Positions 37,048 to 45,672 of a stretch of 64,000 bases of DNA are shown here, piece after piece. Source of the DNA: JAIXWP01 sp041391745 (GTDB taxonomy: Bacteria > Bacteroidota > Bacteroidia > Flavobacteriales_D > Sanyastnellaceae). The DNA is taken from positions 1 to 64,000 of the forward strand of contig JAWKNK010000011.1 of NCBI GenBank assembly GCA_041391745.1, given 5' to 3'. A model generated the notes under the pieces. It worked only from the letters and a program-made list of their open reading frames with translations. It did no database searches and was not told where the DNA came from. How positions within the stretch are numbered: position 1 is the stretch's first letter; every line of letters begins with the position of its first letter. A program made the translations under genes and the position numbers.

Positions 37048-37908
37048 CTATCGCTTTTTATGTGTAGGTTCCCAAATAAGTCGAAGGAAAGCACTAAAGC
37101 GGTGATGCTCCCTTGCAATCGGAACACCAGTCACGATCCCAATCATGGTATTATCTGTAATTCCTAACCTCATTTGTGGTCGAATGGTCATGTCGAAATT
37201 TCCTTGTTCAATGCTCTTATTAAATTCAAGCCCTACAAAATTTCTTGTACCTGGAATCATATAATGGAAGTTAGAATTGATATGATATGCGGTATTCCAG
37301 TGATTGGATTGGTAATGATGTTCGATGCTTGGACCCGTGTATAGAAGTGTATGGAAATTATTACCCCATCTCTTGGCTATGATAAAAAATGGATTGTAAA
37401 CATTCCCCTTGATAAAGGGCTTCCCAAAGCTGCTATAATCAGAAAGTGAGAATTCATTGATGTATCCAATGGCCATGGATGTGGCTCTTTTCTCACTCAC
37501 ATAAAATGACCATTGCGTGGCCACTTTTAAGCTGTTCAATCTATCAGAAGGAATGGAATCTTCAGGAGTTCCATTTACACCTGTATGAAAAGTGAAGGGA
37601 AGCTCAACTTCCAATCCAAGTCGGTCTTTGGGAGCCCATTCATATTCGATTAATGCTTCATGCTCATCAAACTTTAACCTATCGGTCATGCCGAGTCCAA
37701 GGTTCCATTCTTTTTCTCCTTTTCGGGCTCCTAGATCTCTTATTAAATCGATATATAGCGGTTCGGCATGCAGCACTTTATCCGGGCCTTTTATAGATTC
37801 TATTTCTTCTATGTAAAGACTATCTAATACTGCATTTTCTGATTGAGAATAGAGTTGTTTCGATACAGCCCATAAAAGGACGAGCATCATAAAATATTTT
37901 AAGTTCAT
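37048..37908 (-). CDS. Outer-membrane beta-barrel-like protein (HAEPL family)
   Basis: It is 286 aa with a signal peptide (MNLKYFMMLVLLWAVSKQLYSQ). It has the block KVLHAEPLYIDLIRDLGARKG followed by alternating-hydrophobic strands (HEALIEYEWAPKDRLGLEVE, MTIRPQMRLGITDN) typical of an outer-membrane barrel. The HAEPLYIDLIRDLGARKGE motif is a conserved Bacteroidota hallmark of otherwise uncharacterised proteins, sometimes misnamed as a purine enzyme in databases. It appears beside the short gene at 37988, which I believe is a recurrent neighbour. Confidence 0.68.
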   Translation of the reverse strand: MNLKYFMMLVLLWAVSKQLYSQSENAVLDSLYIEEIESIKGPDKVLHAEPLYIDLIRDLGARKGEKEWNLGLGMTDRLKFDEHEALIEYEWAPKDRLGLEVELPFTFHTGVNGTPEDSIPSDRLNSLKVATQWSFYVSEKRATSMAIGYINEFSLSDYSSFGKPFIKGNVYNPFFIIAKRWGNNFHTLLYTGPSIEHHYQSNHWNTAYHINSNFHYMIPGTRNFVGLEFNKSIEQGNFDMTIRPQMRLGITDNTMIGIVTGVPIAREHHRFSAFLRLIWEPTHKKR

Positions 37909-37987
37909 GAGTGAATTTGATTTTGATAAAATGAAAGTGAATTCCGCTTTTTATAAACGGGAATTTCAGTAATTGAGAAAAATCAAA

Positions 37988-38374
37988 TTACACTTCGGGT
38001 GGAGGACTGAAAATACTAGAGAACTCCTCAGAGTTATGGAACTGAAGCCTAGAAGCGACAGTACATCTTATTTCGAAGTGGTCGTCTTCAGTATTTCGAG
38101 GAATGCTTGGAATAGCAACAATTTCTATTTTGCTCCTTTTCTCTTTGTTCTCTTCATCTGCATCGGGATCGTCATATTCTGCGATTGCATTCTCCCATCC
38201 CAATATTTTTTCAAGAATGAATTCAATGATACTTTCCTGGTCATTAAAACTTAAATCCTCAGGAATTTGATTGGGTTTTAGGTCGGGATTGTCAATACTT
38301 ATGTTCAGAAAATGCAGAGCCAAAACTCCCCAAAGAAGTCTGGTCCAAATACTATTTCTGATTAATGACAGCAT
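37988..38374 (-). CDS. Small single-helix protein, recurrent partner of the barrel gene
   Basis: It is 128 aa with one hydrophobic stretch (SIWTRLLWGVLALHFLNISI), then an acidic soluble part (NDQESIIEFILEKILGWENAI, EYDDPDADEENKEKRSKI) and a hydrophilic tail. It could be a signal-anchored periplasmic protein. Its position upstream of the barrel on the same strand with an 80-bp gap suggests one transcript. The function is unknown. Confidence 0.6.
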   Translation of the reverse strand: MLSLIRNSIWTRLLWGVLALHFLNISIDNPDLKPNQIPEDLSFNDQESIIEFILEKILGWENAIAEYDDPDADEENKEKRSKIEIVAIPSIPRNTEDDHFEIRCTVASRLQFHNSEEFSSIFSPPPEV

Positions 38375-38460
38375 AAATAGACGCTAAAAGTACTCGCACA
38401 GAAAAGGATGATTAAAATTTGAGCTAGAATCTTAGTTTTTTATGATATAAAAATCACATT

Positions 38461-38492
38461 TTTTTCCAACTATTCCAACCAATCCAGCTAAT
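38461..38492. repeat. Short 9-mer array overlapping the 3' end of the DHFR-like gene
   Basis: The units CCAACTATT, CCAACCAAT, CCAGCTAAT and CCAG end inside the gene: on the coding strand the stop codon TAG is the last part of a GGATTAG unit. Confidence 0.75.
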
Positions 38493-39039
38493 CCAGTTGA
38501 TAACAAAGCTCCACCATACCATTTTTGTATGTTTTATTCTCGGTCAATTGCAGCTTAATTTCCTTTCCAATAAGGTCGAAAAATGGTAGCCCATCACCAA
38601 GAATAATGGGCAAAATATTGAGCTTTATTTCATCTGCGATATTCAAGTTCAGCAATTCCTTAGTGAGCACTGACCCACCAGCAAGCCAAATGTTCTTATA
38701 ATTAGGATAAAGTTGTTCCTCAAACAATTTTACCAAATCACCATTATAGAATGAAACATTTTCTCGCTTGTTTTCAAATTGTCGATGAGTAACTACAACG
38801 GTTGGAATAGTGCCATACGGCCAGCCGTATTTTTCAGAAAGCGATTCGGCGAGTTCATAGGTGTTTGCACCCATCACAAAACAATCTACTGTTTTGAAAA
38901 ATTCTTCAGGACTAGCAAAGTCTTGCCCTCCTTCAAAATCATGAGCAGTTTCAAACCACTCGATACTATTGTCTTTTTTGGCGATATACCCATCGACACT
39001 CGCCACCATATGAATGGTCACTCTAGAATTCTTCATCAT
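38488..39039 (-). CDS. Dihydrofolate-reductase-like (RibD C-terminal domain) protein
   Basis: It is 183 aa of the RibD_C/DHFR-like fold: VTIHMVASVDGYIAKKDNSI at the start, FVMGANTYELAESLSEKYGWP, then NIWLAGGSVLTKELLNLNIAD and the closing LNILPIILGDGLPFF. Such stand-alone proteins are NAD(P)H-dependent reductases of unknown substrate, distinct from true FolA. The stop codon is built from the adjoining 9-mer repeat. Confidence 0.87.
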   Translation of the reverse strand: MMKNSRVTIHMVASVDGYIAKKDNSIEWFETAHDFEGGQDFASPEEFFKTVDCFVMGANTYELAESLSEKYGWPYGTIPTVVVTHRQFENKRENVSFYNGDLVKLFEEQLYPNYKNIWLAGGSVLTKELLNLNIADEIKLNILPIILGDGLPFFDLIGKEIKLQLTENKTYKNGMVELCYQLD

Positions 39040-39084
39040 AATAAAACTTTAAATTCCTCAAATTTTCAAATCTATTCCTGATAC

Positions 39085-39290
39085 GTATTTAGTTCGGGAC
39101 GAAGAATGGTTCCAAATTCTCGATTCTCAATTCCCAATCCTCGAATCCTCGAATCCTTGTTCCTCGAATCCTTGGTTCCTGAGCTTGTCGAAGGATGAAT
39201 CCTTGAATCCAACTAATCCAACTATTCTAACTAATCTAACTAATTTAACTAATCTAACTAATCTAACTAATCTAACTTATTTAACTCTAA
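39085..39290. repeat. Composite repeat block: TTCGGGACGAAG, 8-mers, then 9-mers entering a coding 3' end
   Basis: After TAGTTCGGGACGAAGAATGGTTCC (39090-39115) come 8-mers (39130-39175), CCTGAGCTTGTCGAAGGATG (39178-39197) and then 9-mers CCAACTAAT/CTAACTAAT (39206-39290). The last units are read as the C-terminal codons of the peptide-deformylase-like gene (stop at 39277). Confidence 0.8.
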
Positions 39291-40029
39291 CTAATCTTCT
39301 ATGATACTCCTCCAGCGTTTCACCAACTTGATACCCCTCAATTAATAATGGCAAGGTATCACTTGCCGCAGAAAAGAAAGGCACTTCACCAGAAAGTATT
39401 TTAAACTCGAGTTCCATTCGATTCAAAAAGTGATGTGCATGGTCGAGATAAGTTCCATTGAGCATATGGCGAAATTCATGTTGAAAAATTACGGCAGCAA
39501 AACCGTCTAGTCGGCCTTTTACGAATTCACCTTTTTCATTGTAACACTCATAGTCTATCCACTTATATGTGGCTACATTTCCTCGATCTTCACCCACTGC
39601 GCTAAGACATCCGTGCCAAAAGTTCATTCTTTCTTCTGAAACTGCAGTAATGCGCGGATTAATAAATATTTGTTTAGTAACATTGCCTAATACGTTGTAG
39701 CGAGGATTATCATTGAGTGCTTCGATGATGAAAATTTGTAGCCTTTTTCCAATTTGATTAGACGCTATTCCCACACCGTCGGTGCGCACCATCACGGCAT
39801 ACAAGCTATCAATGAAGAGCTGCATAGCAGGACTAGTCATTTCTTTTTTTGTGATTTCGCGTGGAGCCTGATACAACGTGTTGTTCTTGCGGTCAGGACT
39901 TTCTTTTGGTAGATGCTGTACTACTTCGAATCCTTTTTCAGGGATATCGAAAGTCATGGCAAGATCTTTTGTCTTACAGCAAGCAAAAAGCGCAGCTATG
40001 GCTGTGAAAATGAGAAGGTGCTTTTTCAT
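39277..40029 (-). CDS. Lipoprotein-like peptide deformylase homologue
   Basis: It is 250 aa. All three deformylase motifs are present: GVGIASNQ (85-92, motif 1), HGCLS (139-143, motif 2; the usual first residue E is H, C141 kept) and HEFRH (184-188, motif 3; H184, E185, H188 kept). Unusually, the N-terminus is a signal peptide with a lipobox-like ALFACC (C17) instead of the normal direct cytoplasmic start. The enzyme core should still bind metal, but an exported deformylase would not see nascent chains, so the substrate may differ. The last six codons come from a 9-mer repeat. Confidence 0.8.
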   Translation of the reverse strand: MKKHLLIFTAIAALFACCKTKDLAMTFDIPEKGFEVVQHLPKESPDRKNNTLYQAPREITKKEMTSPAMQLFIDSLYAVMVRTDGVGIASNQIGKRLQIFIIEALNDNPRYNVLGNVTKQIFINPRITAVSEERMNFWHGCLSAVGEDRGNVATYKWIDYECYNEKGEFVKGRLDGFAAVIFQHEFRHMLNGTYLDHAHHFLNRMELEFKILSGEVPFFSAASDTLPLLIEGYQVGETLEEYHRRLVRVK

Positions 40030-40036
40030 ACTAAAA

Positions 40037-41735
40037 TTAGAAATCGGAAGGTACGCGAATACTCATGATTTTATTGGAAATGGGATGATAAAACTCAATC
40101 CATTCCGCATGCAGATGCAATCTATTTGATCGCTTGCCATATAAATCATCTCCAACAATTGGCGTATTCAATCCAAGTGGGTGCGCTGCGTGAACTCGCA
40201 ATTGATGTGTTCTTCCAGTGATAGGGTAGAACTGAACTTTTGTTTTCCCTTCTTTTCTTTCAATGACTTTCCACTTGGTGCGTGCTGGTTTTCCATACTC
40301 ATAGCAAACCATTTGTCTTGGGCGGTCACCCAAATCAACGCGCATTGGAAGGTCGATCATTCCTTCTTCACCCTCCACAATTCCTTCTAGCAATGCCACA
40401 TAGCGTTTCTTCACCGATCGCTTGATAAATTGACGTTGTAGATGTTTGTATACCGCTTCGGTTTTGCCCGCAATTAAAATTCCTGAAGTAGACATATCTA
40501 ATCGATGTACAAGCAACGGTCCAGTGGCGTTTGGATAAAGTGTTTTAAGCCTTTCTAAAACAGAATCGTTAATATTCTTTCCAGGCACGGATAGGAATTC
40601 AGCCGGTTTGTTTACTACCACCATCACATCATCCTCCCAAACTATTTCAAGTTCTTTGCCTTCTGCTGGATTATTCAGCATGGGGTTAGGCTCCACGTTC
40701 ATTCCCACGAGCATATGACCAAGAATAGGTTCGCATTTGCCTTTGCAAGCAGGGTAGTAGTGCCCGTGAATTCGAATCTCCGATTTTGGCGACTGTCCCC
40801 ACCAAAACTCGGCCATAGCTATAGGTTCTAAACCATGAATGAAAGCGTGTTGCAACAATTTAGGAGCGGCGCATTCACCAGCACCCGCAGTAGGGCGACC
40901 TTCTGGTGTGAATTTGAAGATGTCTCCCAAACTTTTTTTTTCTAAAGCTTTATTATAAAAAAAATACTGATCGAATATTTCATTTTGAAGATTAGCCGAT
41001 CGTGTTTTTCTTTCTTCTTTTAAAATTTCTATTTCATTTTGAAAATGTGATACCACACTCTCCAATTGTTCTATTTTCAATTTCCATTCACGTGTCAAAT
41101 CTTTGAGACGGTAACTCTCGAAAATGCTTTGCTTGTCCAGTTCGGCCAGTTGCTGGGATAACTCTTCACCTGCAAACTCTCGGAGTAATTGCTCACGTTT
41201 TTCGTCACGTGATTTTTTTTGAGCTTTATTAAAAAGCTTTTGAGTATTTATTTCTACGATTGAATTTTGCTTTCCATCTTCGAAGTCTTTCTTCGCTTGT
41301 AAATACTCCGATGCATTTTCAAGACGTTCTAGTCGGTGATTAATTTCACTGACAATCGCTTCTCCTTTTTTAAAAAAACCATCTTCGAGTAAGATGTCAA
41401 ATACAGGAGGGACAAATTTTTCATGTTGGTTTGTGACCGGCTAGTTTACCAGAAAAGGCACAGATATATCCCAGTTCGTTTTGAGCGTTTTTGACTACTA
41501 AAACACCAAACATTTTTCCGATAACCAATCCATCCTTTCCTTCCTCTAAACCGAAATTATGATCCCAATCAGATTGTGTTTTTAAATAATCTTGAAGTTC
41601 AATTGCCGCTAATTCAGCAATGGGATGCGGATCGTAGCACATTGGGTAATTGAAAAGCTCAGGCAGTTCAATTTCATCGACCGGTGTGCGGAAACGGTTG
41701 AAATAAGAAGAAGACTTTGCCGACGCTGAATTCAC
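40037..41735 (-). CDS. RluA-family pseudouridine synthase, long N-terminally extended form (two frameshifts)
   Basis: The intact part (40037 to about 41370) contains the catalytic LVHRLDMSTSGILIAGK and GRTHQLRVHAAHPLGLN, preceded by a coiled coil and FKFTPEGRPTAGAGECAAPKLL. Upstream, in a second frame, come FVPPVFDILLEDG and, in a third (41421-41735), CYDPHPIAELAAIELQDYL and VIGKMFGVLVVKN, both belonging to the same ~560-residue Bacteroidota RluA form. The breaks lie near 41376 (TTTTTTAAAAAAA) and 41425. The start is GTG at 41735. It isomerises uridines in rRNA or tRNA; the exact site is unknown. Confidence 0.85.
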
Positions 41736-41739
41736 GCTG

Positions 41740-41747
41740 CAAAAATA
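41740..41747 (-). promoter_or_regulatory. Candidate -7 box TATTTTTG, 4 nt before the GTG start at 41735
   Basis: The minus strand reads TATTTTTG-cagc-GTG. The spacing equals that of four other genes in the window and supports the GTG start of the reassembled RluA gene. Confidence 0.5.
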
Positions 41748-41782
41748 TGCGAGAATTCTTGATTCATTGATACTTAAACAAC

Positions 41783-43471
41783 CTATTCCTTCACAATTCG
41801 ATAAACACCTTTCTCATTTTTCGATTGAACTATTATGAAGTAAATCCCAGATGGGTAGGGGAGTTCAAGTGTCAATTGATGAAGCGTGTTGAAATATTGA
41901 TTTTTGAGCACTTTTCCATTAGAGTCTTGAATTTCGATTGAAATATCGTTTAGTGATTTATCCAAGTTCAATTGAATGAGATCGGCGCTTGGATTGGGAA
42001 ACAGACTTAAACTGAGATGGTCCAATTCCAATTCATTTTGATTGGAAATAGTTTCTTGACTTATTTTGTGTACGTAAATGTCATTCATTCCATTTGATGA
42101 AATCGATTCTGTTGCAGAGAAGTCGGCCACATCATTGAAGAAGCCTGTAGAGTAAATATTGTTGAGTGCATCCACTCGAATTCTCATGCTCTGATCATAA
42201 CCTGGTCCACCTATTCTTGAGTTCCAAACAAAGTTACCTTGGGGATCAAGTTTCAAAATAAATACATCATAATTGCCACTTGATTGCATGTTAGACACGT
42301 CATCATTTGGATCGAAGTCAACTAGCCCGTAAAAGAGCCCAGTGATGTAAATATTCCCACTGGCATCGGTTGCAATACCTTGACTTTGATCCCAATTTGA
42401 TCCAATGATTGATTTAACCCAAATCATATTTCCATTTTCATCCATTTTGTGAATGAAGAGATCGTTATCACCTGTAGCCGTAAGGAAAGCGGTGCCTTCA
42501 TTTGGGTCAAAATCAACCGTGTTCGCAAAGTACCCTGTTGTATAAATATTATTTTCGCTATCTATCGCTATCGAGTAAGCATAATCATGATTTATACCTG
42601 AGAATGATTTCGCCCAAATAAAAGTCCCTTGAGCATCCAGTTTTTGAATGAATATGTCAAAACCATTTTGTGCATTGAGTTCAAATACTTCTAGGCTAGA
42701 ATCAAAATCAACATCATCAGAGAAGTATCCAATGGTATAAATGTTCCCAGAATCATCTATGGATATATCGCCGCTATAATCTGAATTGACTCCCCCGTAG
42801 GAGTTTGCCCAAGAAATACTTCCAGAATTATCTAGCTTGGCTATAAAGACGTCTTCATATCCGCTCGAGGTAAATTCCATAACTTCCTGACCAGGATTTA
42901 AATCTATAGCGTCCGTAAAGTAGCCGGTTACGTAGACGTATTCATTACCATCACAAATCAATGAAGCCGGTAAGTCGGTGCCAATTCCTCCTAGAGAAAT
43001 GGCCCATATAAAATCTCCGTTTTCATTCAATTTTAAAACATATACATCTTCGTCTCCTGCTGAGGTGAGATTAAATTCTTCGGAGCCGGGATTAAAATCT
43101 ACTGTTTCCAGAAAGTACCCGGTTACATATACGTTGTTGTCGGAATCAATGGCTATAGATTGACCATTATCTGCATAGCTCAATCCTGCTAATATTTGCT
43201 TTACCCAAATTAAATTTCCAGAAGGATCTATTTTTTGAATGAATACCGCATTTGTACTAGTAGAAAATAAGGTCCCTTCAGGGTTGGAGTCGTCAAAAGT
43301 AACTTCTCCAGAAAAGTAGCCAGTGGAGTAGACATTTCCGTCTGAATCTAGAGCTATTGAAGTCCCAGAATCTGAAGCTGAGCTTCCGGTGCAGCGTACC
43401 CATTCAACAGATTGACCATGCGCAAATCCAGCCATAATAGCGGCTAGAATAGTTAGTGTTATCGTTTTCAT
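41783..43471 (-). CDS. Secreted SBBP-repeat propeller protein with T9SS sorting domain
   Basis: About 562 aa from ATG 43471 (MKTITLTILAAIMAGFAHGQ, a clear signal peptide; the 12 extra upstream codons lack one). It carries about seven SBBP (seven-bladed beta-propeller) repeats such as IAIDSDNNVYVTGYFLETVDF and LDPQGNFVWNSRIGG, each with acidic turn residues. It ends in a type A sorting domain (SLSLFPNPSADLIQLNLD, then YPSGIYFIIVQSKNEKG). It is intact, exported through the type IX system, and its ligand is unknown. Confidence 0.88.
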   Translation of the reverse strand: MKTITLTILAAIMAGFAHGQSVEWVRCTGSSASDSGTSIALDSDGNVYSTGYFSGEVTFDDSNPEGTLFSTSTNAVFIQKIDPSGNLIWVKQILAGLSYADNGQSIAIDSDNNVYVTGYFLETVDFNPGSEEFNLTSAGDEDVYVLKLNENGDFIWAISLGGIGTDLPASLICDGNEYVYVTGYFTDAIDLNPGQEVMEFTSSGYEDVFIAKLDNSGSISWANSYGGVNSDYSGDISIDDSGNIYTIGYFSDDVDFDSSLEVFELNAQNGFDIFIQKLDAQGTFIWAKSFSGINHDYAYSIAIDSENNIYTTGYFANTVDFDPNEGTAFLTATGDNDLFIHKMDENGNMIWVKSIIGSNWDQSQGIATDASGNIYITGLFYGLVDFDPNDDVSNMQSSGNYDVFILKLDPQGNFVWNSRIGGPGYDQSMRIRVDALNNIYSTGFFNDVADFSATESISSNGMNDIYVHKISQETISNQNELELDHLSLSLFPNPSADLIQLNLDKSLNDISIEIQDSNGKVLKNQYFNTLHQLTLELPYPSGIYFIIVQSKNEKGVYRIVKE

Positions 43472-43519
43472 TTCAGTGAATTTGAAATGAAAGGTAGGGA
43501 AAATCAATAATGACTTAAA

Positions 43520-45004
43520 TTATTTTTTCAGTTTTGACATTTCATCTGCTAGATTCTTTGTTGGAAAAATGATATGTTGTATCTCTTCAATACAATTCAG
43601 ATTTGTTGGAGTGTTGGGACCCTCTAGAAAGGTATAGACAATGTTTGATGTACATTCATTGAAGTGCATGGCAGCGTGTGATGCGTTGGGGACAACTATT
43701 AGCGTGGCATTGCTCATTTCTTTTATGGTAGCTTCACCGTAAGATTTTGGTGTGCCCGGATCAAATTCTCCTACTAGAACAAGAACTGGAATATCGGTTT
43801 TAATAGGGTTATAATGATCCGAATCGGGTGACTCTGGTCTAAAAGCGTTACAAATTTGTATGTAGTCAATTCCAGAAATTGAAGATAAATGAGGATAGGC
43901 ATTGGAAAGTGCAGCTGGCGTGTCCTCGTATCTTCTCGGCTTACACTCGTAGCAATAGATCATTTGGGTATGAAATTCATTTAGGGTGCCATATTCGTCA
44001 TCTGAATGAAGCGAATTAACCCATTCAACAAGTAGATCATCATTGCCTTTCGCAAATTCATGCAGAGCAAGTGGTATTAAAGGTACTACCTTTGATTTGT
44101 AAAAAGTATAGAGCATCGTCTCTGCAAAATCATTTCCCGTGAAAGGTGTACCATCAATATTTAGAGGGTGAACATTTAATCGGGCAGCAATAGAAGCAAA
44201 GTCATCAATTATTGAAGGAAATTGACGAGCAGTAACTGGGTTTTGATCAATAATAGCTTGCAAGTGATTCATAGTTTCATCAAGTGTTTTCACGAAGTTG
44301 AAACTCTTTGCGTTTGGAGGAAATGGTGAATCTAGAACCACACTTTTTAAACTTGAAGGAAAATGTCTCATATATAACAAGGCGACCATTGTTCCATAAG
44401 AAACACTATAAATATTCCAGTCGGATATGCCAAGTTGAGTTCGCACGGATTCAGCATCCGCAGCAATTTGAAATGAACTAAAGGCTTCGGCATCAATGCC
44501 CTTTACCGAAAGAGAGTCTCTACAGTCTTGATAATATTTAATAGTCTGACTTAGCCTTGTTGATTCATCTGAATTTGTCAAGTCTAATGCTGCTATTGAT
44601 TCCCAAATGTCTTCACATAAATATGGTCCAGAATATCCAGTGCCACTATAGTCCATCATAATAATATCGTGATGCTCACGAAGCCTTTTGAAGTCCCTTG
44701 CACTTAAATATTTTTGTGCATTCTCGATGGTTGCCACTCCAGGTCCACCGTGAAGATATAGCAAAGGCTGGTGGTCAATGTTCCCTGTTCTTGGCGCTCT
44801 TATAACTGCCACTTCTTTTGTGCCACTTTCAGCTTTTTGATATACTAAAGGGATTTCGAATTTGTAACAGCTAATATTATTGGATGCTACAAAGTTTGAA
44901 TCGAGCCCCAATTCCAAACAATTACATGATTTCGAAGATTGGGCATTTATTTGAACAGATAGCACATTTATGCAAATAGCGATTAGAAAAAAGCTAAGTT
45001 TCAT
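43520..45004 (-). CDS. Secreted alpha/beta hydrolase, S33 (tripeptidyl/prolyl aminopeptidase-like)
   Basis: It is 494 aa with a signal peptide (FFLIAICINVLSVQINAQS). Oxyanion motif LLYLHGGPGVATIEN, nucleophile region DWNIYSVSYGTMVALLY (elbow SxSYG, first glycine replaced by serine), acid at VGEFDPGTPK and His at VPNASHAAMH; a lid lies between. It resembles SlpE/TAP-type S33 peptidases acting on N-termini of peptides outside the cytoplasm. A TATATTTG box lies 23 nt upstream, a normal leadered promoter. The elbow change is the only odd point. Confidence 0.85.
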   Translation of the reverse strand: MKLSFFLIAICINVLSVQINAQSSKSCNCLELGLDSNFVASNNISCYKFEIPLVYQKAESGTKEVAVIRAPRTGNIDHQPLLYLHGGPGVATIENAQKYLSARDFKRLREHHDIIMMDYSGTGYSGPYLCEDIWESIAALDLTNSDESTRLSQTIKYYQDCRDSLSVKGIDAEAFSSFQIAADAESVRTQLGISDWNIYSVSYGTMVALLYMRHFPSSLKSVVLDSPFPPNAKSFNFVKTLDETMNHLQAIIDQNPVTARQFPSIIDDFASIAARLNVHPLNIDGTPFTGNDFAETMLYTFYKSKVVPLIPLALHEFAKGNDDLLVEWVNSLHSDDEYGTLNEFHTQMIYCYECKPRRYEDTPAALSNAYPHLSSISGIDYIQICNAFRPESPDSDHYNPIKTDIPVLVLVGEFDPGTPKSYGEATIKEMSNATLIVVPNASHAAMHFNECTSNIVYTFLEGPNTPTNLNCIEEIQHIIFPTKNLADEMSKLKK

Positions 45005-45027
45005 TGAATCAGAATTACGGAATAATT

Positions 45028-45035
45028 CAAATATA
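45028..45035 (-). promoter_or_regulatory. -7 box TATATTTG, 23 nt before the start at 45004
   Basis: A perfect TAnnTTTG on the minus strand with a normal leader, in contrast with the 4-nt spacing seen elsewhere. Confidence 0.55.
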
Positions 45036-45054
45036 GAAACAATATCATTTAAAA

Positions 45055-45477
45055 TTATTCCACCCTTCCGAACGATCTTATTTGAGCAGTTCCAGAATTA
45101 CAATTGAATAAATCTTCGTGAGTGGTCAGTAGGATGCCGTTGAAGTTGAACCCTGTTGCAGGAAAGGATTCTACTTCTAATTTGTCACCATTATTTAAAG
45201 TGAAATGGTACCAGATCTTATAATCTGATTCGGTTTCATAGTCTTTCTTTTTGAGTCTATAAGTTTGACTACCACTGGGAGTTCGGAAAACAACTTTTCC
45301 ATTATTCAAAAATTCAATTTCTAATTCGTGAGAATTGATAGAATCTTCAGGACACCAGTTTTTGGTATTCGCTCTATAATTTCCAACGAGGATGTCGTAT
45401 TTGCCGCGCATTTTATCTCTAAGGCAAGAGGAAAGCAAAACTACAGTTGCGGAGAGAATAAAGAGTTTTTTCATCAT
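45055..45477 (-). CDS. Putative lipoprotein, unknown function
   Basis: It is 140 aa with MKKLFILSATVVLLSSCLRDK, a lipobox-type signal with cysteine at about 18. The rest is a small beta-rich domain (ELEIEFLNNGKVVFRTPSG, IWYHFTLNNGDKLEVESF) reminiscent of lipocalin-like lipoproteins of Bacteroidota, but I assign no family. It is 50 bp upstream of the S33 gene on the same strand, whose promoter lies in that gap. Confidence 0.65.
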   Translation of the reverse strand: MMKKLFILSATVVLLSSCLRDKMRGKYDILVGNYRANTKNWCPEDSINSHELEIEFLNNGKVVFRTPSGSQTYRLKKKDYETESDYKIWYHFTLNNGDKLEVESFPATGFNFNGILLTTHEDLFNCNSGTAQIRSFGRVE

Positions 45478-45544
45478 TTGTGGTATTAAGGTTTTTCAAG
45501 GCAATGATAAACGAAAAAACTATGCAATTATTTCGAAAAATTCG

Positions 45545-45625
45545 AAGTGAAATGACAAGGATTCATCCTTCGTCCCGAAGAAAATTCGGGATCAGGAACC
45601 AGGGATTCGAGCAACCAACTTAAGG
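45545..45625. repeat. Short repeat block in a divergent spacer
   Basis: ATGACAAGGATTCATCC, then CTTCGTCCCGAAGAAAATTCGGGATCAGGAACC (an inverted TCCCGAA/TTCGGGA element, here with AGAAAA centre), then GGGATTCGAGCAACC. It sits between the divergent lipoprotein (start 45477) and PKD gene (start 45673). Confidence 0.75.
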
Positions 45626-45672
45626 GACTCTTGGTCTTTGAGTTAAGAATCACCTTAACTAAACGATTACCT

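Noticed and set aside
39060..39276. Phase-variable coding repeat in the peptide deformylase-like gene
   Set aside because: The 9-mers only supply the last few codons and the stop; changes in unit number would barely alter the protein.
41421..41735. Independent gene for a 104-residue protein
   Set aside because: Its sequence is the N-terminus of the long RluA form, continued by 41370-41420 and 40037-41370 after two indels.
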